A DNA stretch of 64,000 nucleotides from Vibrio sp. NTOU-M3 (GCF_040869035.1 NZ_CP162100.1:2604001-2668000), one strand, 5' to 3'. Numbered from the stretch's first letter, positions 41,535-54,511 are shown. A program made the numbers and translations. Notes: a model not told the origin generated them from the sequence alone.

Positions 41535-42085
41535 AAAAGCTCACCACGTCAAATAAAAACAAATCTCACTACGATTGATGTAACAAAATTACCAATCTGC
41601 AAGAGAAAACCAGTCAATCTACTCCTTTCGCTTATTCCACGACCTAACAAATATCAATAAACATTCAAAAACCATAAAGAAAAACCATCAATGTTGCGTA
41701 ATTGTTAATTGCAAATGCATTTTTAGGCGGAAAAAATGGGCAACAAGCACCAGTTTTTGATTGCATTTTGAGCCAACAAAATTGTAGGATACTTACAGAT
41801 TTTGTTTAAATTTGTGATTTTAATTACACATTTAACGTATAAAAGTCGGCGATATCCACCCTTCATCAATATAAACCACTAAATAGTGGCACTAATAAAA
41901 TGGATATCACTAAGGATTGTTTTTCTCACAAAACTTTTCCTGTGAGAGACGGAAAGGACTCAAAGCTGATCAATCCCTGATCAGTTGCGATTCATAACTA
42001 TAAAGGACAAGACGCGTAACGAACTTCCCGAGCGGCATAGATCTGTCTGGAAAATTGCGTCTACTTGAACTGGAAGGATGTATCT
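41535..42085 (+). promoter_or_regulatory. Regulatory region and folded leader of the first gltB
   Basis: A 551-base gap without a gene. A CRP-like palindrome (TGTGA-N6-TTACA) lies at 41813-41828 and a TATAAA -10 candidate at 41838-41843. If transcription starts near 41850, the leader opens with a stem GATATCCA (41851-41858) / TGGATATC (41901-41908) that encloses a smaller perfect hairpin CCACTA / TAGTGG. Further stems follow: CTCACA / TGTGAG (41925-41946), CTGATCA / TGATCAG (41966-41984) and AGACGC / GCGTCT (42010-42062). The leader would be about 235 bases. No known riboswitch class is recognised. Confidence 0.5.
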
Positions 42086-45000
42086 ATGGTAGATAGAGAG
42101 CAAAGTTCACAAGGTTTATACACTCCTGAACTGGAGCATGACGCTTGTGGTATCGGTTTTGTTGCTCACCTAAAAAACCGTAAATCTCATGAAGTAGTGA
42201 CTCAAGCATTGGATATGCTTGCCCGTATGGAACACCGAGGTGGTCAAGGTTGTGACCCATGCAGTGGTGATGGTGCGGGTATCTTGCTTCAAAAACCCCA
42301 TGAATTTCTGCTAGAAGAAGCCGTAAAACTAGGCATTAAGCTGCCTTCGTTTGAAAAGTACGGTGTGGGTGTCGTTCTTTTCCCGAAAGACGAATACAAA
42401 CGCGAGCAGTGCCGTGACATTCTTGAGCGTAATGCACAACGTTTAGATCTTGAGATCATCGGCTACCGTGTATTGCCAACCGACAATTCGATGATTGGTG
42501 CAGACCCACTAAGCACAGAGCCTCAGTTTGAGCATGTGTTTATCTCTGGTGGCCCTGGCATCACACCTGAAGAGCTAGAACGCAAACTGTACGTACTTCG
42601 TAACTACACAGTGCGAGTTTGCCTAGAAAGCGTTTCAAACATTGGTGACGACTTCTACATTAACTCAATGTCATACAAGACATTGGTGTACAAAGGTCAG
42701 TTAACGACCGAGCAAGTACCTCAGTACTTCCTTGATCTGCAAAACCCAACCATGGTGACCGCACTGGCACTGGTACACTCTCGTTTCTCTACCAACACCT
42801 TCCCGAAATGGCGTCTTGCACAGCCTTTCCGTTACATTGCCCACAACGGTGAAATCAATACAGTTCGCGGTAACTTGAACTGGATGAAAGCCCGTGAGGC
42901 AATCATAGAATCAGACCTGTTTACTCAGGCTGAAATCGACATGCTTCTTCCAATCTGTCAGGAAGGCAGCTCGGATTCATCTAACTTTGACATGGCACTT
43001 GAGCTCCTAGTTCTTTCTGGTCGCAGCCTTCCACACGCATTGATGATGATGATCCCGGAAGCATGGCAAGAAAACAAAAATATGGATCCTAAACGTCGCG
43101 CGTTCTATCAATATCACGCGAACATCATGGAACCATGGGATGGCCCTGCTTCAGTATGTTTTACTGACGGTGTTCAAGTTGGTGCGACACTTGACCGTAA
43201 CGGTCTGCGCCCTTCACGCTACACAGTGACCAAAGACAACTTCTTAGTAATGGCATCAGAATCTGGTGTTGTGGATATTGAGCCAGAGAACGTTGAGTTC
43301 CGTGGCCGTCTACAACCAGGTCGTATCTTCGTTGCAGACCTAGAGCAAGGTCGTATCATCTCTGATGAAGAAGTGAAAGACACCATCGCAACAGCGCAGC
43401 CTTACGAGAAATGGGTAGAAGAAAACCTACTGAGCTTGAAGAAACTGCCAGATGCGAGCAACCAGTTCAGCCAACCTTCTCCTGAGCGTTTGTTGCACCG
43501 TCAACAAGCTTTCGGCGTGAGTACTGAAGAAGTGAACGAAATCATCGTTCCAATGGCGAATGACGCAAAAGAGCCATTGTCAGCCATGGGTGCCGACTGG
43601 CCTCTTGCGGTTCTATCTCATCAGTCTCAGCATCTTTCAAACTACTTCAAGCAGCTGTTTGCACAGGTAACTAACCCACCGATCGACCCGATCCGTGAGC
43701 GTATGGTTATGTCGCTGAACACTTACTTGGGTAAAGACCAAAACCTTCTGACTGAAACACCACTTCACTGTCAGAAAGTAGAATTGGAATCGCCTGTCCT
43801 GGCGAACTCTGAGCTTGAAAAACTGCGTGCTATCGATAACGAGCACCTACAAGCGAAGACGCTGGATATCGTGTTCCAAGCCAATGAAGATCAAGGCAAG
43901 CTTGAACGTGCACTAAAACGTATCTGCCAATACGCAGAAGACGCAGTTATCGATGGTTACTCAATCATCCTACTCACTGACCGTGCAGTGAACTCAAACC
44001 ACGCGGCGATCCCAGCAATGCTGGCAGTTGGTGCAGTGCACCACCACTTGATCCGCAAAGGTCTACGTGCGAAGTGTGACATCGTGGTTGAAACCGGTGA
44101 TGCGCGTGAAACGCACCACTTTGCAACGCTACTAGGTTACGGTGCGAATGCGGTTAACCCTTACCTAGTGATTGAAACCATCATTGAACTTCAACGTACG
44201 AAGAAGTTGGATCCAGAAGCGAACCCTCGCGATCTGTTCAACAACTACCGTAAAGCGATTAATGGCGGCCTTCTGAAGATCTTCTCGAAGATGGGTATTT
44301 CTACGCTACAGTCGTACCACGGCGCACAAATCTTCGAAGCGTTGGGCATCCACAAATCAGTGGTCGACAAGTACTTCACAGGTACGGTTTCTCGTATCCA
44401 AGGTCTAACCCTTGATGATATCGCCAAAGAAGTACTTATCCGTCACCGCATCGGTTACCCACAACGCGAAATCCCAATTCAAATGCTGGATGTAGGCGGT
44501 GTTTACCAATGGAAACAGCGTGGTGAGAAACACCTATTCAACCCAGAAACTATTTCTCTACTGCAAGAGTCTACGCGCAACAAGAACTACGATCAGTTCA
44601 AGCAATACGCGACAGCAGTAGATAAGCAAGGTGACAACGCGGTAACCCTGCGCAGCCAACTTGAGTTCATTAAGAACCCAGCAGGTTCTATATCTATCGA
44701 CGACGTCGAGCCAATTGAAAGCATCGTGAAACGCTTCGCGACAGGTGCAATGTCATTCGGTTCTATTTCTTACGAAGCACACTCCACACTGGCAGTTGCG
44801 ATGAACCGCCTTGGCGCGAAATCGAACTCCGGTGAAGGTGGTGAAGACCCAATGCGTTTCGAGCGCAAAGACAACGGCGATTGGGAGCGCTCTGCGATCA
44901 AGCAGGTGGCTTCAGGTCGTTTCGGCGTTACTTCTTACTACCTAACCAACGCTGATGAGCTACAAATCAAAATGGCTCAAGGTGCGAAGCCAGGTGAAGG

Positions 45001-46636
45001 TGGTCAGCTACCAGGCGATAAAGTAGATGATTGGATCGGTGCAACACGTCACTCTACTCCGGGCGTTGGCCTTATCTCGCCACCGCCACACCACGATATC
45101 TACTCAATCGAAGATTTGGCTCAGCTGATCTACGACTTGAAGAATGCGAACCGCGCAGGTCGTGTAAACGTGAAACTAGTATCGGAAGCTGGCGTAGGTA
45201 CGATCGCTTCTGGTGTAGCGAAAGCGAAAGCGGACGTTGTACTAATCGCAGGTTTCGACGGCGGTACTGGTGCATCCCCAATGTCTTCAATCCGTCATAC
45301 CGGCCTTCCTTGGGAACTTGGCTTGGCAGAAACGCACCAAACGCTACTGAAGAACGGTCTGCGTAACCGTATCGTGGTTCAAGCGGATGGTCAGATGAAG
45401 ACACCTCGCGACCTTGCAGTGGCAACACTACTTGGTGCTGAAGAATGGGGCGTGGCAACCGCAGCATTGGTGGTTGAAGGTTGTATCATGATGCGTAAGT
45501 GTCATAAGAATACCTGTCCTGTTGGTATCGCGACTCAAAACAAGACGCTTCGTGAGCGCTTTGATGGTCGCGTAGAAGACGTCGTAACCTTCTTCCAATA
45601 CATGGCACAAGGTCTGCGTGAAATCATGGCTGAACTTGGCTTCCGCACTATCGATGAGATGGTCGGTCAAGGTCAGAAACTGAAGATTCGCCAAGACGTT
45701 TCTCACTGGAAATACAAGAACCTAGATCTGTCTCCTGTTCTTCACGTTGAGCAACCACGTGAAGCTGATGGTGTATTCAACCAAGCTCAGCAGAACCACA
45801 ACCTAGAAGAAGTACTAGACCGTAAGCTGATTCAAGCAGCGATTCCTGCACTCGAGAAAGGCGAAGCGGTAAATGCCGAGTTCCCTATCGTCAACACGGA
45901 CCGCTCTGCAGGTACCATGTTGTCGAACGAAATCTCGAAAGTGTATAAAGATGCCGGTCTACCTCAGCCAATGAACGTGAAGTTCAAAGGTTCCGCGGGT
46001 CAATCATTCGGTGCATTCCTAGCTAAGGGCGTGAAGTTCGAAGTAGAAGGCGATGCGAACGACTACTGGGGTAAAGGCTTATCTGGCGGTACCTTGGTAC
46101 TTTACCCAGACGCAAAATCAAGCATTGTCGCGGAAGACAACATCGTGGTTGGTAACGTGTGTTTCTACGGTGCAACTTCGGGTGAGTCTTTCATTCGCGG
46201 TATGGCTGGCGAACGTTTCTGTGTTCGTAACTCAGGCGCAAAAGTAGTAGTAGAAGGCGTCGGTGATCACGGTTGTGAATACATGACTGGTGGTGCTGCA
46301 ATTATCCTTGGCTCAACAGGTCGTAACTTTGCTGCAGGTATGAGCGGCGGTGTGGCTTACGTATGGGATAAATCAGGTGACTTTGAGTCAAAACTGAACC
46401 CAGAATTAGTAGACCTAGATCCAATCGAGCAAGAAGACAGAGATCTATTACTCGACATGCTAACTAAGCATGTTCAATTCACAGGAAGTGAAGTCGCTCA
46501 GTCTTTCCTAGACAACTTTGAAGCTAGCCTAGCCTCTATGGTTAAGGTAATGCCGCGTGACTACAAAGCGGTTCTTCAAAAACGCAAAGCTGAAGCACAG
46601 TCTCAAGGAAACGAAACTCAAGTGGAGGCCGTATAA
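42086..46636 (+). CDS. gltB: Glutamate synthase large subunit (first copy)
   Basis: Large subunit of NADPH glutamate synthase: takes the amide nitrogen of glutamine, channels ammonia and makes two glutamates. 1516 residues from the ATG at 42086, chosen for its GGAAGG site; a TTG seven codons earlier is in frame. The N-terminal nucleophile is Cys21 (HDACGIGF), freed by processing in this family. Order: class II glutaminase, central domain, FMN-binding synthase domain, then the C-terminal GXGXG beta-helix. The 3Fe-4S cysteines are in CHKNTCPVG. Overlaps gltD by one base (TAATG). Confidence 0.97.
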   Translation: MVDREQSSQGLYTPELEHDACGIGFVAHLKNRKSHEVVTQALDMLARMEHRGGQGCDPCSGDGAGILLQKPHEFLLEEAVKLGIKLPSFEKYGVGVVLFPKDEYKREQCRDILERNAQRLDLEIIGYRVLPTDNSMIGADPLSTEPQFEHVFISGGPGITPEELERKLYVLRNYTVRVCLESVSNIGDDFYINSMSYKTLVYKGQLTTEQVPQYFLDLQNPTMVTALALVHSRFSTNTFPKWRLAQPFRYIAHNGEINTVRGNLNWMKAREAIIESDLFTQAEIDMLLPICQEGSSDSSNFDMALELLVLSGRSLPHALMMMIPEAWQENKNMDPKRRAFYQYHANIMEPWDGPASVCFTDGVQVGATLDRNGLRPSRYTVTKDNFLVMASESGVVDIEPENVEFRGRLQPGRIFVADLEQGRIISDEEVKDTIATAQPYEKWVEENLLSLKKLPDASNQFSQPSPERLLHRQQAFGVSTEEVNEIIVPMANDAKEPLSAMGADWPLAVLSHQSQHLSNYFKQLFAQVTNPPIDPIRERMVMSLNTYLGKDQNLLTETPLHCQKVELESPVLANSELEKLRAIDNEHLQAKTLDIVFQANEDQGKLERALKRICQYAEDAVIDGYSIILLTDRAVNSNHAAIPAMLAVGAVHHHLIRKGLRAKCDIVVETGDARETHHFATLLGYGANAVNPYLVIETIIELQRTKKLDPEANPRDLFNNYRKAINGGLLKIFSKMGISTLQSYHGAQIFEALGIHKSVVDKYFTGTVSRIQGLTLDDIAKEVLIRHRIGYPQREIPIQMLDVGGVYQWKQRGEKHLFNPETISLLQESTRNKNYDQFKQYATAVDKQGDNAVTLRSQLEFIKNPAGSISIDDVEPIESIVKRFATGAMSFGSISYEAHSTLAVAMNRLGAKSNSGEGGEDPMRFERKDNGDWERSAIKQVASGRFGVTSYYLTNADELQIKMAQGAKPGEGGQLPGDKVDDWIGATRHSTPGVGLISPPPHHDIYSIEDLAQLIYDLKNANRAGRVNVKLVSEAGVGTIASGVAKAKADVVLIAGFDGGTGASPMSSIRHTGLPWELGLAETHQTLLKNGLRNRIVVQADGQMKTPRDLAVATLLGAEEWGVATAALVVEGCIMMRKCHKNTCPVGIATQNKTLRERFDGRVEDVVTFFQYMAQGLREIMAELGFRTIDEMVGQGQKLKIRQDVSHWKYKNLDLSPVLHVEQPREADGVFNQAQQNHNLEEVLDRKLIQAAIPALEKGEAVNAEFPIVNTDRSAGTMLSNEISKVYKDAGLPQPMNVKFKGSAGQSFGAFLAKGVKFEVEGDANDYWGKGLSGGTLVLYPDAKSSIVAEDNIVVGNVCFYGATSGESFIRGMAGERFCVRNSGAKVVVEGVGDHGCEYMTGGAAIILGSTGRNFAAGMSGGVAYVWDKSGDFESKLNPELVDLDPIEQEDRDLLLDMLTKHVQFTGSEVAQSFLDNFEASLASMVKVMPRDYKAVLQKRKAEAQSQGNETQVEAV

Positions 46637-48105
46637 TGGGTAAGCCTACTGGATTTTTAGAGCATGGTCGTGAACTACCACAGAAGATCGACCCAGCTGA
46701 ACGCATCAAGAACAACAAAGAGTTCGTTCTGAACGAGGAGTTTGGTGACAAGATCAATACTCAGGCTTCTCGTTGTATGGATTGTGGTGTGCCGTTTTGT
46801 CATAACGGCTGCCCTATCGGTAACATCATCCCAGAGTTTAACGATGCGGTTTATCGTGATAGCTGGGAAGAAGCATGGAACATTCTAAGCTCAACCAATA
46901 ACTTCCCAGAGTTCACTGGTCGTGTTTGCCCTGCTCCATGTGAAAGTGCTTGTGTACTTGGCATCAACCAAGACCCAATCACTATCTGTAATATCGAGAA
47001 AACCATCGTAGAAACGGCGTATCGTGAAGGGTACGCCAAACCAAAAACACCACGTTCTCGCACAGGCAAAACCGTTGCGATCATTGGTTCGGGCCCTGCT
47101 GGCCTTGCGGCTGCTGAGCAGCTAAACAGCGCCGGTCATACTGTGACGGTATTCGAGCGTGACGAGAAAGTAGGCGGTCTGCTGCGTTTTGGTATCCCAG
47201 ATTTCAAACTGGGTATGGACGTGATTGATCGTAAGATCAACCTGATGGCAGAAGCGGGTATTGAATTCAAAGTTAACCAACATGTTGGTGTTAATGTGAA
47301 TGCCCAGCAGCTACGTCAAGAATTCGATGTGGTTCTACTGACTGGTGGTTCAACTGTTCCTCGTGATTTGCCAGTTCCGGGTCGTGAACTAAAAGGCGTT
47401 CACTTCGCAATGGAATTCCTAGGTCAAAACAACCGCCGTGCCAACGACATGGATCTTAAGGGTGAAGAACTTCACGCCGCGGGTAAACATGTTGTGGTGA
47501 TCGGTGGTGGTGATACGGGTTCTGACTGTGTAGGTACATCAAACCGCCACGGTGCAGCAAGCATCACTCAGGTTGAAATCATGCCGATTCCACCAGAGAA
47601 ACGCCCTGCCAATATGCCATGGCCACAGTACCCGATGATCTTGCGTACTTCGACGTCTCATGAAGAAGGCGTTGATCGTCACTGGAACATCCTAACCAAA
47701 GAGTTCATCGGCAATGACAAAGGTGAAGTTACAGGCCTTCGTTTAGCTGATATCGTTTGGCAAGATGCGAAACCAGGCGAGCGCCCAAGCTTCAAAGAAG
47801 TTGAAGGTAGCGAGCGTGTGATCCCATGTGATATGGCATTCCTAGCGATGGGCTTCCTGCACCCAGAACCAACAGGTGTACTTGCTCAATTGGATATCGC
47901 ACTGGATGATCGCGGTAACGTAGCAACTCAAGGTTTTGCTACTAACCAAGAAGGCGTATTTGCAGCTGGTGATATGCGAACAGGCCAATCTTTGGTGGTT
48001 CGTTGTATCAATGAAGGCCGCGAATGTGCCCGTGCTATCGATGATTACCTAATGGGTGGCACAAACCTAGAAGCAAAAGCAAATTCATTGATGCTTTCTG
48101 CTTAA
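46636..48105 (+). CDS. gltD: Glutamate synthase small subunit (first copy)
   Basis: FAD-dependent NADPH-oxidising subunit that passes electrons to GltB through 4Fe-4S clusters. 489 residues. The N-terminal cluster region has [14 protein letters not shown] and CPAPCESAC, the FAD fold [13 protein letters not shown], and the NADPH fold [11 protein letters not shown]. The sequence looks like the widespread form (TIGR01317-like) rather than the gamma-proteobacterial form of the second copy. A strong terminator follows about 85 bases on. Confidence 0.96.
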   Translation: MGKPTGFLEHGRELPQKIDPAERIKNNKEFVLNEEFGDKINTQASRCMDCGVPFCHNGCPIGNIIPEFNDAVYRDSWEEAWNILSSTNNFPEFTGRVCPAPCESACVLGINQDPITICNIEKTIVETAYREGYAKPKTPRSRTGKTVAIIGSGPAGLAAAEQLNSAGHTVTVFERDEKVGGLLRFGIPDFKLGMDVIDRKINLMAEAGIEFKVNQHVGVNVNAQQLRQEFDVVLLTGGSTVPRDLPVPGRELKGVHFAMEFLGQNNRRANDMDLKGEELHAAGKHVVVIGGGDTGSDCVGTSNRHGAASITQVEIMPIPPEKRPANMPWPQYPMILRTSTSHEEGVDRHWNILTKEFIGNDKGEVTGLRLADIVWQDAKPGERPSFKEVEGSERVIPCDMAFLAMGFLHPEPTGVLAQLDIALDDRGNVATQGFATNQEGVFAAGDMRTGQSLVVRCINEGRECARAIDDYLMGGTNLEAKANSLMLSA

Positions 48106-48190
48106 TTGAATATCGCTGAAGGCTGACGAGCCAAGCTCTTTAACCCTCAGTGATAAAATACATAAACATTCCTTCCGAATTTTATCTCTT

Positions 48191-48219
48191 GGCCAGCACA
48201 TTGTGCTGGCCTTTTTTTT
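48191..48219 (+). terminator. Intrinsic terminator of the first gltBD operon
   Basis: Perfect stem GGCCAGCAC / GTGCTGGCC with a three-base loop and a run of eight Ts. Confidence 0.93.
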
Positions 48220-48538
48220 ATTTCTCAACCAATTCATGTTACATAAATGTAATCACACAAAAGCTAACCAACTGAATTTAAAATGTAATTACAGCTCATT
48301 AAGTGGTAAATCGCATATTGACGTGATTTTCCACCACAAACTTGACGTAATTCATAATAAGCTATACGTTGTGAAGTCGATGAAAAATAAAACGACTAAA
48401 ATTGTTAATATTTTAAGAAAGCTTTATTGCATAAAAAACCAAGATAAAGCAATTATGACGCATAGTTAGTCATCATTATCAACTTGAGCAGTGTTGATAT
48501 ATCTGTCGGGATGACAGATAAGCAAAGGGAGAATTGCA
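48220..48538 (+). promoter_or_regulatory. Regulatory region of the second gltB
   Basis: 319 bases without a gene, AT-rich. It contains two direct copies of TTGACGT-A/G-ATT 24 bases apart (48318 and 48342) and, just ahead of the ribosome site, a perfect hairpin TATCTGTC-GGGAT-GACAGATA (48500-48520). The AAGGGAG site follows within five bases of the stem. I could not fix a promoter with confidence. Confidence 0.5.
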
Positions 48539-51500
48539 ATGGCTCTTTATGATCCAAGTCTTGAGAAAGACAACTGTGGATTTGGCTTAATCGCGCACAT
48601 GGAAGGCGAGCAAAGTCACAAGCTGGTACGTACAGCAATTTCTGCACTTGATCGCATGACCCATCGTGGTGGCATCGCCGCCGATGGAAAAACCGGTGAT
48701 GGTTGTGGTCTTCTTCTACAAAAGCCCGATTCTTATTTACGCCTTATCGCCGAAGAAAATGGCTTCAACCTTGGCAAGCAATACGCCGTTGGGATGATTT
48801 TCTTCAACCAAGATCCGGTGAAAGCTCAACTCGCCAAAGACATCATCAACAAAGAGCTCGCACAAGAGACTCTGACGGTGGCAGGGTGGCGTGAAGTACC
48901 AACCAATTCAGAAGTACTCGGCCCAATCGCCGCCGATTCACTTCCAGACATTCAACAAGTCTTTATCTCTGCTCCGGCAGGTTGGCGCGAGCGTGACATT
49001 GAGCGTCGTCTCTACATCGCACGTCGTCGCATCGAGAAACAAATCACTGAAGATCCAGATTTCTACATCTGTAGCTTGTCGACACAAGTTTTGGTGTACA
49101 AAGGCTTGTGCATGCCTGCGGACTTACCGCGCTTCTACCTTGATCTTGCTGATTTACGCATGGAATCTGCTATCTGCCTGTTCCACCAGCGTTTTTCAAC
49201 AAATACTCAGCCTCGTTGGCCTCTGGCTCAACCGTTCCGTTACCTTGCTCATAATGGTGAGATCAATACCATTGAAGGTAACCGCCAATGGGCACGAGCG
49301 CGAGCTTACAAGTTCTCGTCACCACTGCTGCCAGACCTACAAACCGCAGCACCGTTTGTGAACGAGACAGGTTCAGATTCTTCCAGCTTAGATAATATGT
49401 TGGATCTATTCCTTTCTGGCGGTATGGATATCTTCCGTGCCATGCGCATGCTTGTGCCACCAGCATGGCAAAACCACCCAGACATGGACCCGGATCTGCG
49501 AGCGTTTTACGACTTCAACTCCAAGCACATGGAGCCGTGGGATGGTCCGGCAGGTATAGTACTGTCCGACGGCCGTTACGCTGCCTGCAACCTAGACCGT
49601 AATGGTTTGCGCCCAGCACGTTATGTGATTACTAAAGACAAATTTATCACCCTGGCATCAGAGGTAGGGATTTGGGATTACGCTCCCGATGAAGTTGCCG
49701 AAAAAGGCCGTGTTGGTCCGGGTGAACTGCTGGTTGTCGATACTCGTAAAGGGAAGCTCTGGCAGTCTAGCGAGATCGATAACGATCTGAAATCTCGTCA
49801 CCCTTACCGCGAGTGGATGGAAAACAACGTTCGAAAACTCACACCTTTTGCTCAGCTACCTGAAGATCAAGTTGGCGAGCGCAGCTTTGATGAAGACTTG
49901 CTTAAGACTTATCAAAAGCAATTCGCCATGAGCAATGAAGAAGTCGATCAAGTACTGCGTGTCCTTGGTGATATGGGACAAGAAGCGGTCGGCTCCATGG
50001 GTGATGACACCCCGATGGCCGTCTTATCCTCTAAAGAGCGCTTGGTAACTGATTACTTCCGCCAAAAGTTTGCTCAGGTAACCAACCCGCCAATCGATCC
50101 ATTGCGTGAAAAACACGTAATGTCACTGGCGACCAGTATTGGTCAGGAGATGAACGTCTTCTGTGAAACCGATGGCCACGCCTATCGAGTGACCTTCGAT
50201 TCGCCGGTATTACTTTACTCAGACATGCAGCAGTTACTCGAGCTTGGTGACGATCACTACCGTAATACCATTCTCGATATCAACTACGATCCACAACAGA
50301 AAGATCTTAAACAAGCCATTGATGATCTGTGTGAGCAAGCCGAACACGTGGTGCGTGAAGGCACTGTGCTAGTGGTGCTTTCGGATCGTGCTTTAGTCAA
50401 AGGCAAACTGCCAATTCCTGCAGCAATGGCGGTCGGAGCGGTTCAAACTCGCCTGATCGATGCGAACTTACGTTGTGATGCCAACATTGTGGTTGAGACT
50501 GCAACAGCTCGTGACCCACACCAATTTGCTGTCTTGCTTGGCTTTGGCGCCACTGCAGTTTACCCATACCTAGCTTATGAAGCGCTAGGTAAACTGATTG
50601 ATGATAAAGCGCTAGAAAAAGACTATCGCGATGTGATGCAAAATTACCAATACGGCATCAACAAAGGTCTGTACAAGATCATGTCGAAAATGGGGATTTC
50701 TACCATCGCCTCTTACCGCTGCTCGCAACTGTTTGAAGCAGTAGGCTTGAGCCAAGAAGTGGTCGATTTGTGCTTTAAAGGTGTTACAACTCGTATTGAA
50801 GGCGCGAACTTCGACGACTTCCAACAAGATTTGTACAACCTTTCTCGTAAAGCTTGGGCGAAACGTAAAGCCATCGAGCATGGCGGCTTATTGAAATACG
50901 TCCACGGTGGTGAATATCACGCCTACAACCCAGACGTGGTTGGCACACTGCAAACTGCGGTGAAATCAGGCGAAAGTAATGATTATCAGAGCTTTGCTAA
51001 GCAGGTGAACCAACGCCCTGTTGCCATGCTACGAGACTTAATGTCGCTGAAAAAATCAGACTCACCGCTACCTTTAGAGCAAATTGAGCCTAGCACTGAG
51101 CTCTTCAAACGCTTTGATTCTGCGGCGATGTCCATTGGCGCACTTAGCCCAGAAGCGCACGAAGCACTTGCAACAGCGATGAACCGCCTTGGCGGTTACT
51201 CTAACTCGGGTGAAGGCGGTGAAGATCCACGTCGCTTCGGTACAGAGCGTAACTCGCGTATCAAACAGATTGCTTCAGGTCGATTTGGTGTTACGCCTCA
51301 CTACCTAACCAATGCAGACGTGCTGCAGATCAAGGTCGCACAGGGTGCGAAGCCGGGTGAAGGTGGTCAGTTACCAGGACACAAAGTCACCGCAGAAATC
51401 GCAAAACTGCGTTATTCGGTACAGGGGGTGACTCTGATCTCCCCTCCTCCGCACCACGATATTTATTCAATTGAAGATTTAGCCCAGCTGATCTTCGACC

Positions 51501-53002
51501 TAAAACAAGTCAATCCAAACGCGCTGGTTTCGGTGAAGTTAGTTTCTGAACCAGGCGTCGGCACCATCGCAACAGGTGTCGCGAAAGCTTACGCAGATCT
51601 CATTACCATTTCAGGTTACGACGGTGGTACCGCAGCAAGCCCACTAACCTCAGTGAAATACGCAGGTAGCCCTTGGGAACTGGGACTGGCAGAGACACAA
51701 CAAGCACTGGTTGCTAATGGTCTACGCCATAAGATCCGTCTGCAAGTAGATGGCGGTTTAAAAACGGGGCTAGACGTGGTGAAAGCAGCGATTCTCGGTG
51801 CGGAAAGCTTCGGTTTTGGTACTGCGCCAATGGTGGCAATGGGTTGTAAGTTCCTACGTATTTGTCATCTCAACAACTGTGCCACAGGGGTTGCAACTCA
51901 AGACGAGACATTGCGTAAAGAGTACTTCAAAGGCTTGCCGGAAATGGTGATGAACTACTTCATCGGTCTGGCGGACGAAGTACGCGGATTACTTGCTGAA
52001 CTTGGCGTTGAAAAACTGACTGACTTGATTGGTCGTACCGATTTGTTGGAAACCGTTGAAGGCCTGACAGCAAAACAAACCAAGCTGGATTTGTCGAATA
52101 TCCTTGAGGCTCCAGTCTCTCCAGAAGGACACCTTCTTTACTGGACACAACCAAATACACCATTTGATAAAGCAGAGCTAAACAACAAGATCATCGAAGA
52201 CGCACTGCAGGCAGTTGAGAAACGTCAATCTGCTAGCTTCTTCTACAACGTGATCAACACCGACCGTTCTGTGGGTGCTCGCCTATCAGGTGAAATCGCT
52301 CAGCGCTACGGCAACCAAGGCATGGCGGCGACGCCAATCAAACTGCACTTGGATGGCACTGCTGGTCAGTCATTTGGCGTTTGGAACGCGGGTGGCATAG
52401 AGCTTTACCTCACTGGTGATGCCAACGACTACGTAGGTAAAGGCATGGCTGGCGGTAAGGTGGTTATCAAACCTCACCTTGGCACTGCATTTAAGTGTAA
52501 TGAAGCGACCATCATTGGTAACACCTGTCTGTACGGTGCGACCGGCGGTAAGCTGTTTGCGGCGGGTAAAGCCGGTGAGCGTTTCGGCGTACGTAACTCA
52601 GGTACGATTGCCGTCATTGAAGGTGCTGGCGATAACGCTTGTGAGTACATGACTGGCGGTATTGTTGCCATTCTTGGCGCAACAGGCGTGAACTTTGGCG
52701 CAGGTATGACTGGCGGTTTTGCTTACGTATTGGATGAGAACCAAGACTTCCAAGGTCGCGTGAACAACGAATCGGTTGAAGCGATATCTCTGTCAGATCT
52801 CTATATCCACCAAGAGCACTTACGTGGTCTGATTGCCGAACATCTCGAAGAAACCGGCTCTAGCCACGCAGAAGATATCTTGGCGAACTTTGATGAATGG
52901 ATTCCAAAGTTCTACTTGGTGAAACCACAAGCGGCGGACTTGCGCACGTTACTTGGTCACCAGAGTCGCAGTGCCGCAGAACTGCGCGTTCAAGCCCAGT
53001 AA
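48539..53002 (+). CDS. Glutamate synthase large subunit (second copy, E. coli-like)
   Basis: A second complete GOGAT large subunit. 1487 residues, with AAGGGAG ahead of the ATG. The start region ([20 protein letters not shown]) resembles the mature E. coli GltB; the processed nucleophile would be Cys13, leaving only a short propeptide. All domains are present: glutaminase, central, FMN synthase domain with [10 protein letters not shown], 3Fe-4S cysteines in CHLNNCATG, and the C-terminal GXGXG helix. The copy is clearly diverged from the first gltB, so it is not a recent duplication. Usually annotated gltB as well; I leave the symbol empty to avoid a clash. Confidence 0.96.
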   Translation: MALYDPSLEKDNCGFGLIAHMEGEQSHKLVRTAISALDRMTHRGGIAADGKTGDGCGLLLQKPDSYLRLIAEENGFNLGKQYAVGMIFFNQDPVKAQLAKDIINKELAQETLTVAGWREVPTNSEVLGPIAADSLPDIQQVFISAPAGWRERDIERRLYIARRRIEKQITEDPDFYICSLSTQVLVYKGLCMPADLPRFYLDLADLRMESAICLFHQRFSTNTQPRWPLAQPFRYLAHNGEINTIEGNRQWARARAYKFSSPLLPDLQTAAPFVNETGSDSSSLDNMLDLFLSGGMDIFRAMRMLVPPAWQNHPDMDPDLRAFYDFNSKHMEPWDGPAGIVLSDGRYAACNLDRNGLRPARYVITKDKFITLASEVGIWDYAPDEVAEKGRVGPGELLVVDTRKGKLWQSSEIDNDLKSRHPYREWMENNVRKLTPFAQLPEDQVGERSFDEDLLKTYQKQFAMSNEEVDQVLRVLGDMGQEAVGSMGDDTPMAVLSSKERLVTDYFRQKFAQVTNPPIDPLREKHVMSLATSIGQEMNVFCETDGHAYRVTFDSPVLLYSDMQQLLELGDDHYRNTILDINYDPQQKDLKQAIDDLCEQAEHVVREGTVLVVLSDRALVKGKLPIPAAMAVGAVQTRLIDANLRCDANIVVETATARDPHQFAVLLGFGATAVYPYLAYEALGKLIDDKALEKDYRDVMQNYQYGINKGLYKIMSKMGISTIASYRCSQLFEAVGLSQEVVDLCFKGVTTRIEGANFDDFQQDLYNLSRKAWAKRKAIEHGGLLKYVHGGEYHAYNPDVVGTLQTAVKSGESNDYQSFAKQVNQRPVAMLRDLMSLKKSDSPLPLEQIEPSTELFKRFDSAAMSIGALSPEAHEALATAMNRLGGYSNSGEGGEDPRRFGTERNSRIKQIASGRFGVTPHYLTNADVLQIKVAQGAKPGEGGQLPGHKVTAEIAKLRYSVQGVTLISPPPHHDIYSIEDLAQLIFDLKQVNPNALVSVKLVSEPGVGTIATGVAKAYADLITISGYDGGTAASPLTSVKYAGSPWELGLAETQQALVANGLRHKIRLQVDGGLKTGLDVVKAAILGAESFGFGTAPMVAMGCKFLRICHLNNCATGVATQDETLRKEYFKGLPEMVMNYFIGLADEVRGLLAELGVEKLTDLIGRTDLLETVEGLTAKQTKLDLSNILEAPVSPEGHLLYWTQPNTPFDKAELNNKIIEDALQAVEKRQSASFFYNVINTDRSVGARLSGEIAQRYGNQGMAATPIKLHLDGTAGQSFGVWNAGGIELYLTGDANDYVGKGMAGGKVVIKPHLGTAFKCNEATIIGNTCLYGATGGKLFAAGKAGERFGVRNSGTIAVIEGAGDNACEYMTGGIVAILGATGVNFGAGMTGGFAYVLDENQDFQGRVNNESVEAISLSDLYIHQEHLRGLIAEHLEETGSSHAEDILANFDEWIPKFYLVKPQAADLRTLLGHQSRSAAELRVQAQ

Positions 53003-53019
53003 TCATGGAGGATGTTTGA

Positions 53020-54435
<1,416 letters not shown>

Positions 54436-54451
54436 TCTTCCTTAATGTCAC

Positions 54452-54480
54452 AAAAGGGATCCTATTATTGGATCCTTTTT
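54452..54480 (+). terminator. Intrinsic terminator of the second GOGAT operon
   Basis: Stem around GGATCC / GGATCC with a seven-base AT loop, extended by A/T pairs and followed by a T-run. Confidence 0.85.
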
Positions 54481-54492
54481 CTTTTGTATCCA

Positions 54493-54511
54493 TATAATGA
54501 GAATCAAAATA
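54493..54511 (+). promoter_or_regulatory. Candidate -10 box overlapped by a Fur-like site
   Basis: A TATAAT hexamer (54493-54498) runs into ATAATGAGAATCA, which matches the classic 19-base Fur box at 14 of 19 positions by my alignment; the left half is nearly perfect and the right half is poor. It lies 15 bases ahead of the DUF1499 gene's start codon. Confidence 0.35.

Noticed and set aside
41877-41900. Sigma-54 promoter upstream of gltB (TGGCAC seen)
   Set aside because: No TTGC element follows at the required distance.
45031-45467. Long alternative-frame readings over gltB, on both strands
   Set aside because: They overlap the conserved synthase domain of gltB and resemble no family; shadows of a codon-biased gene.
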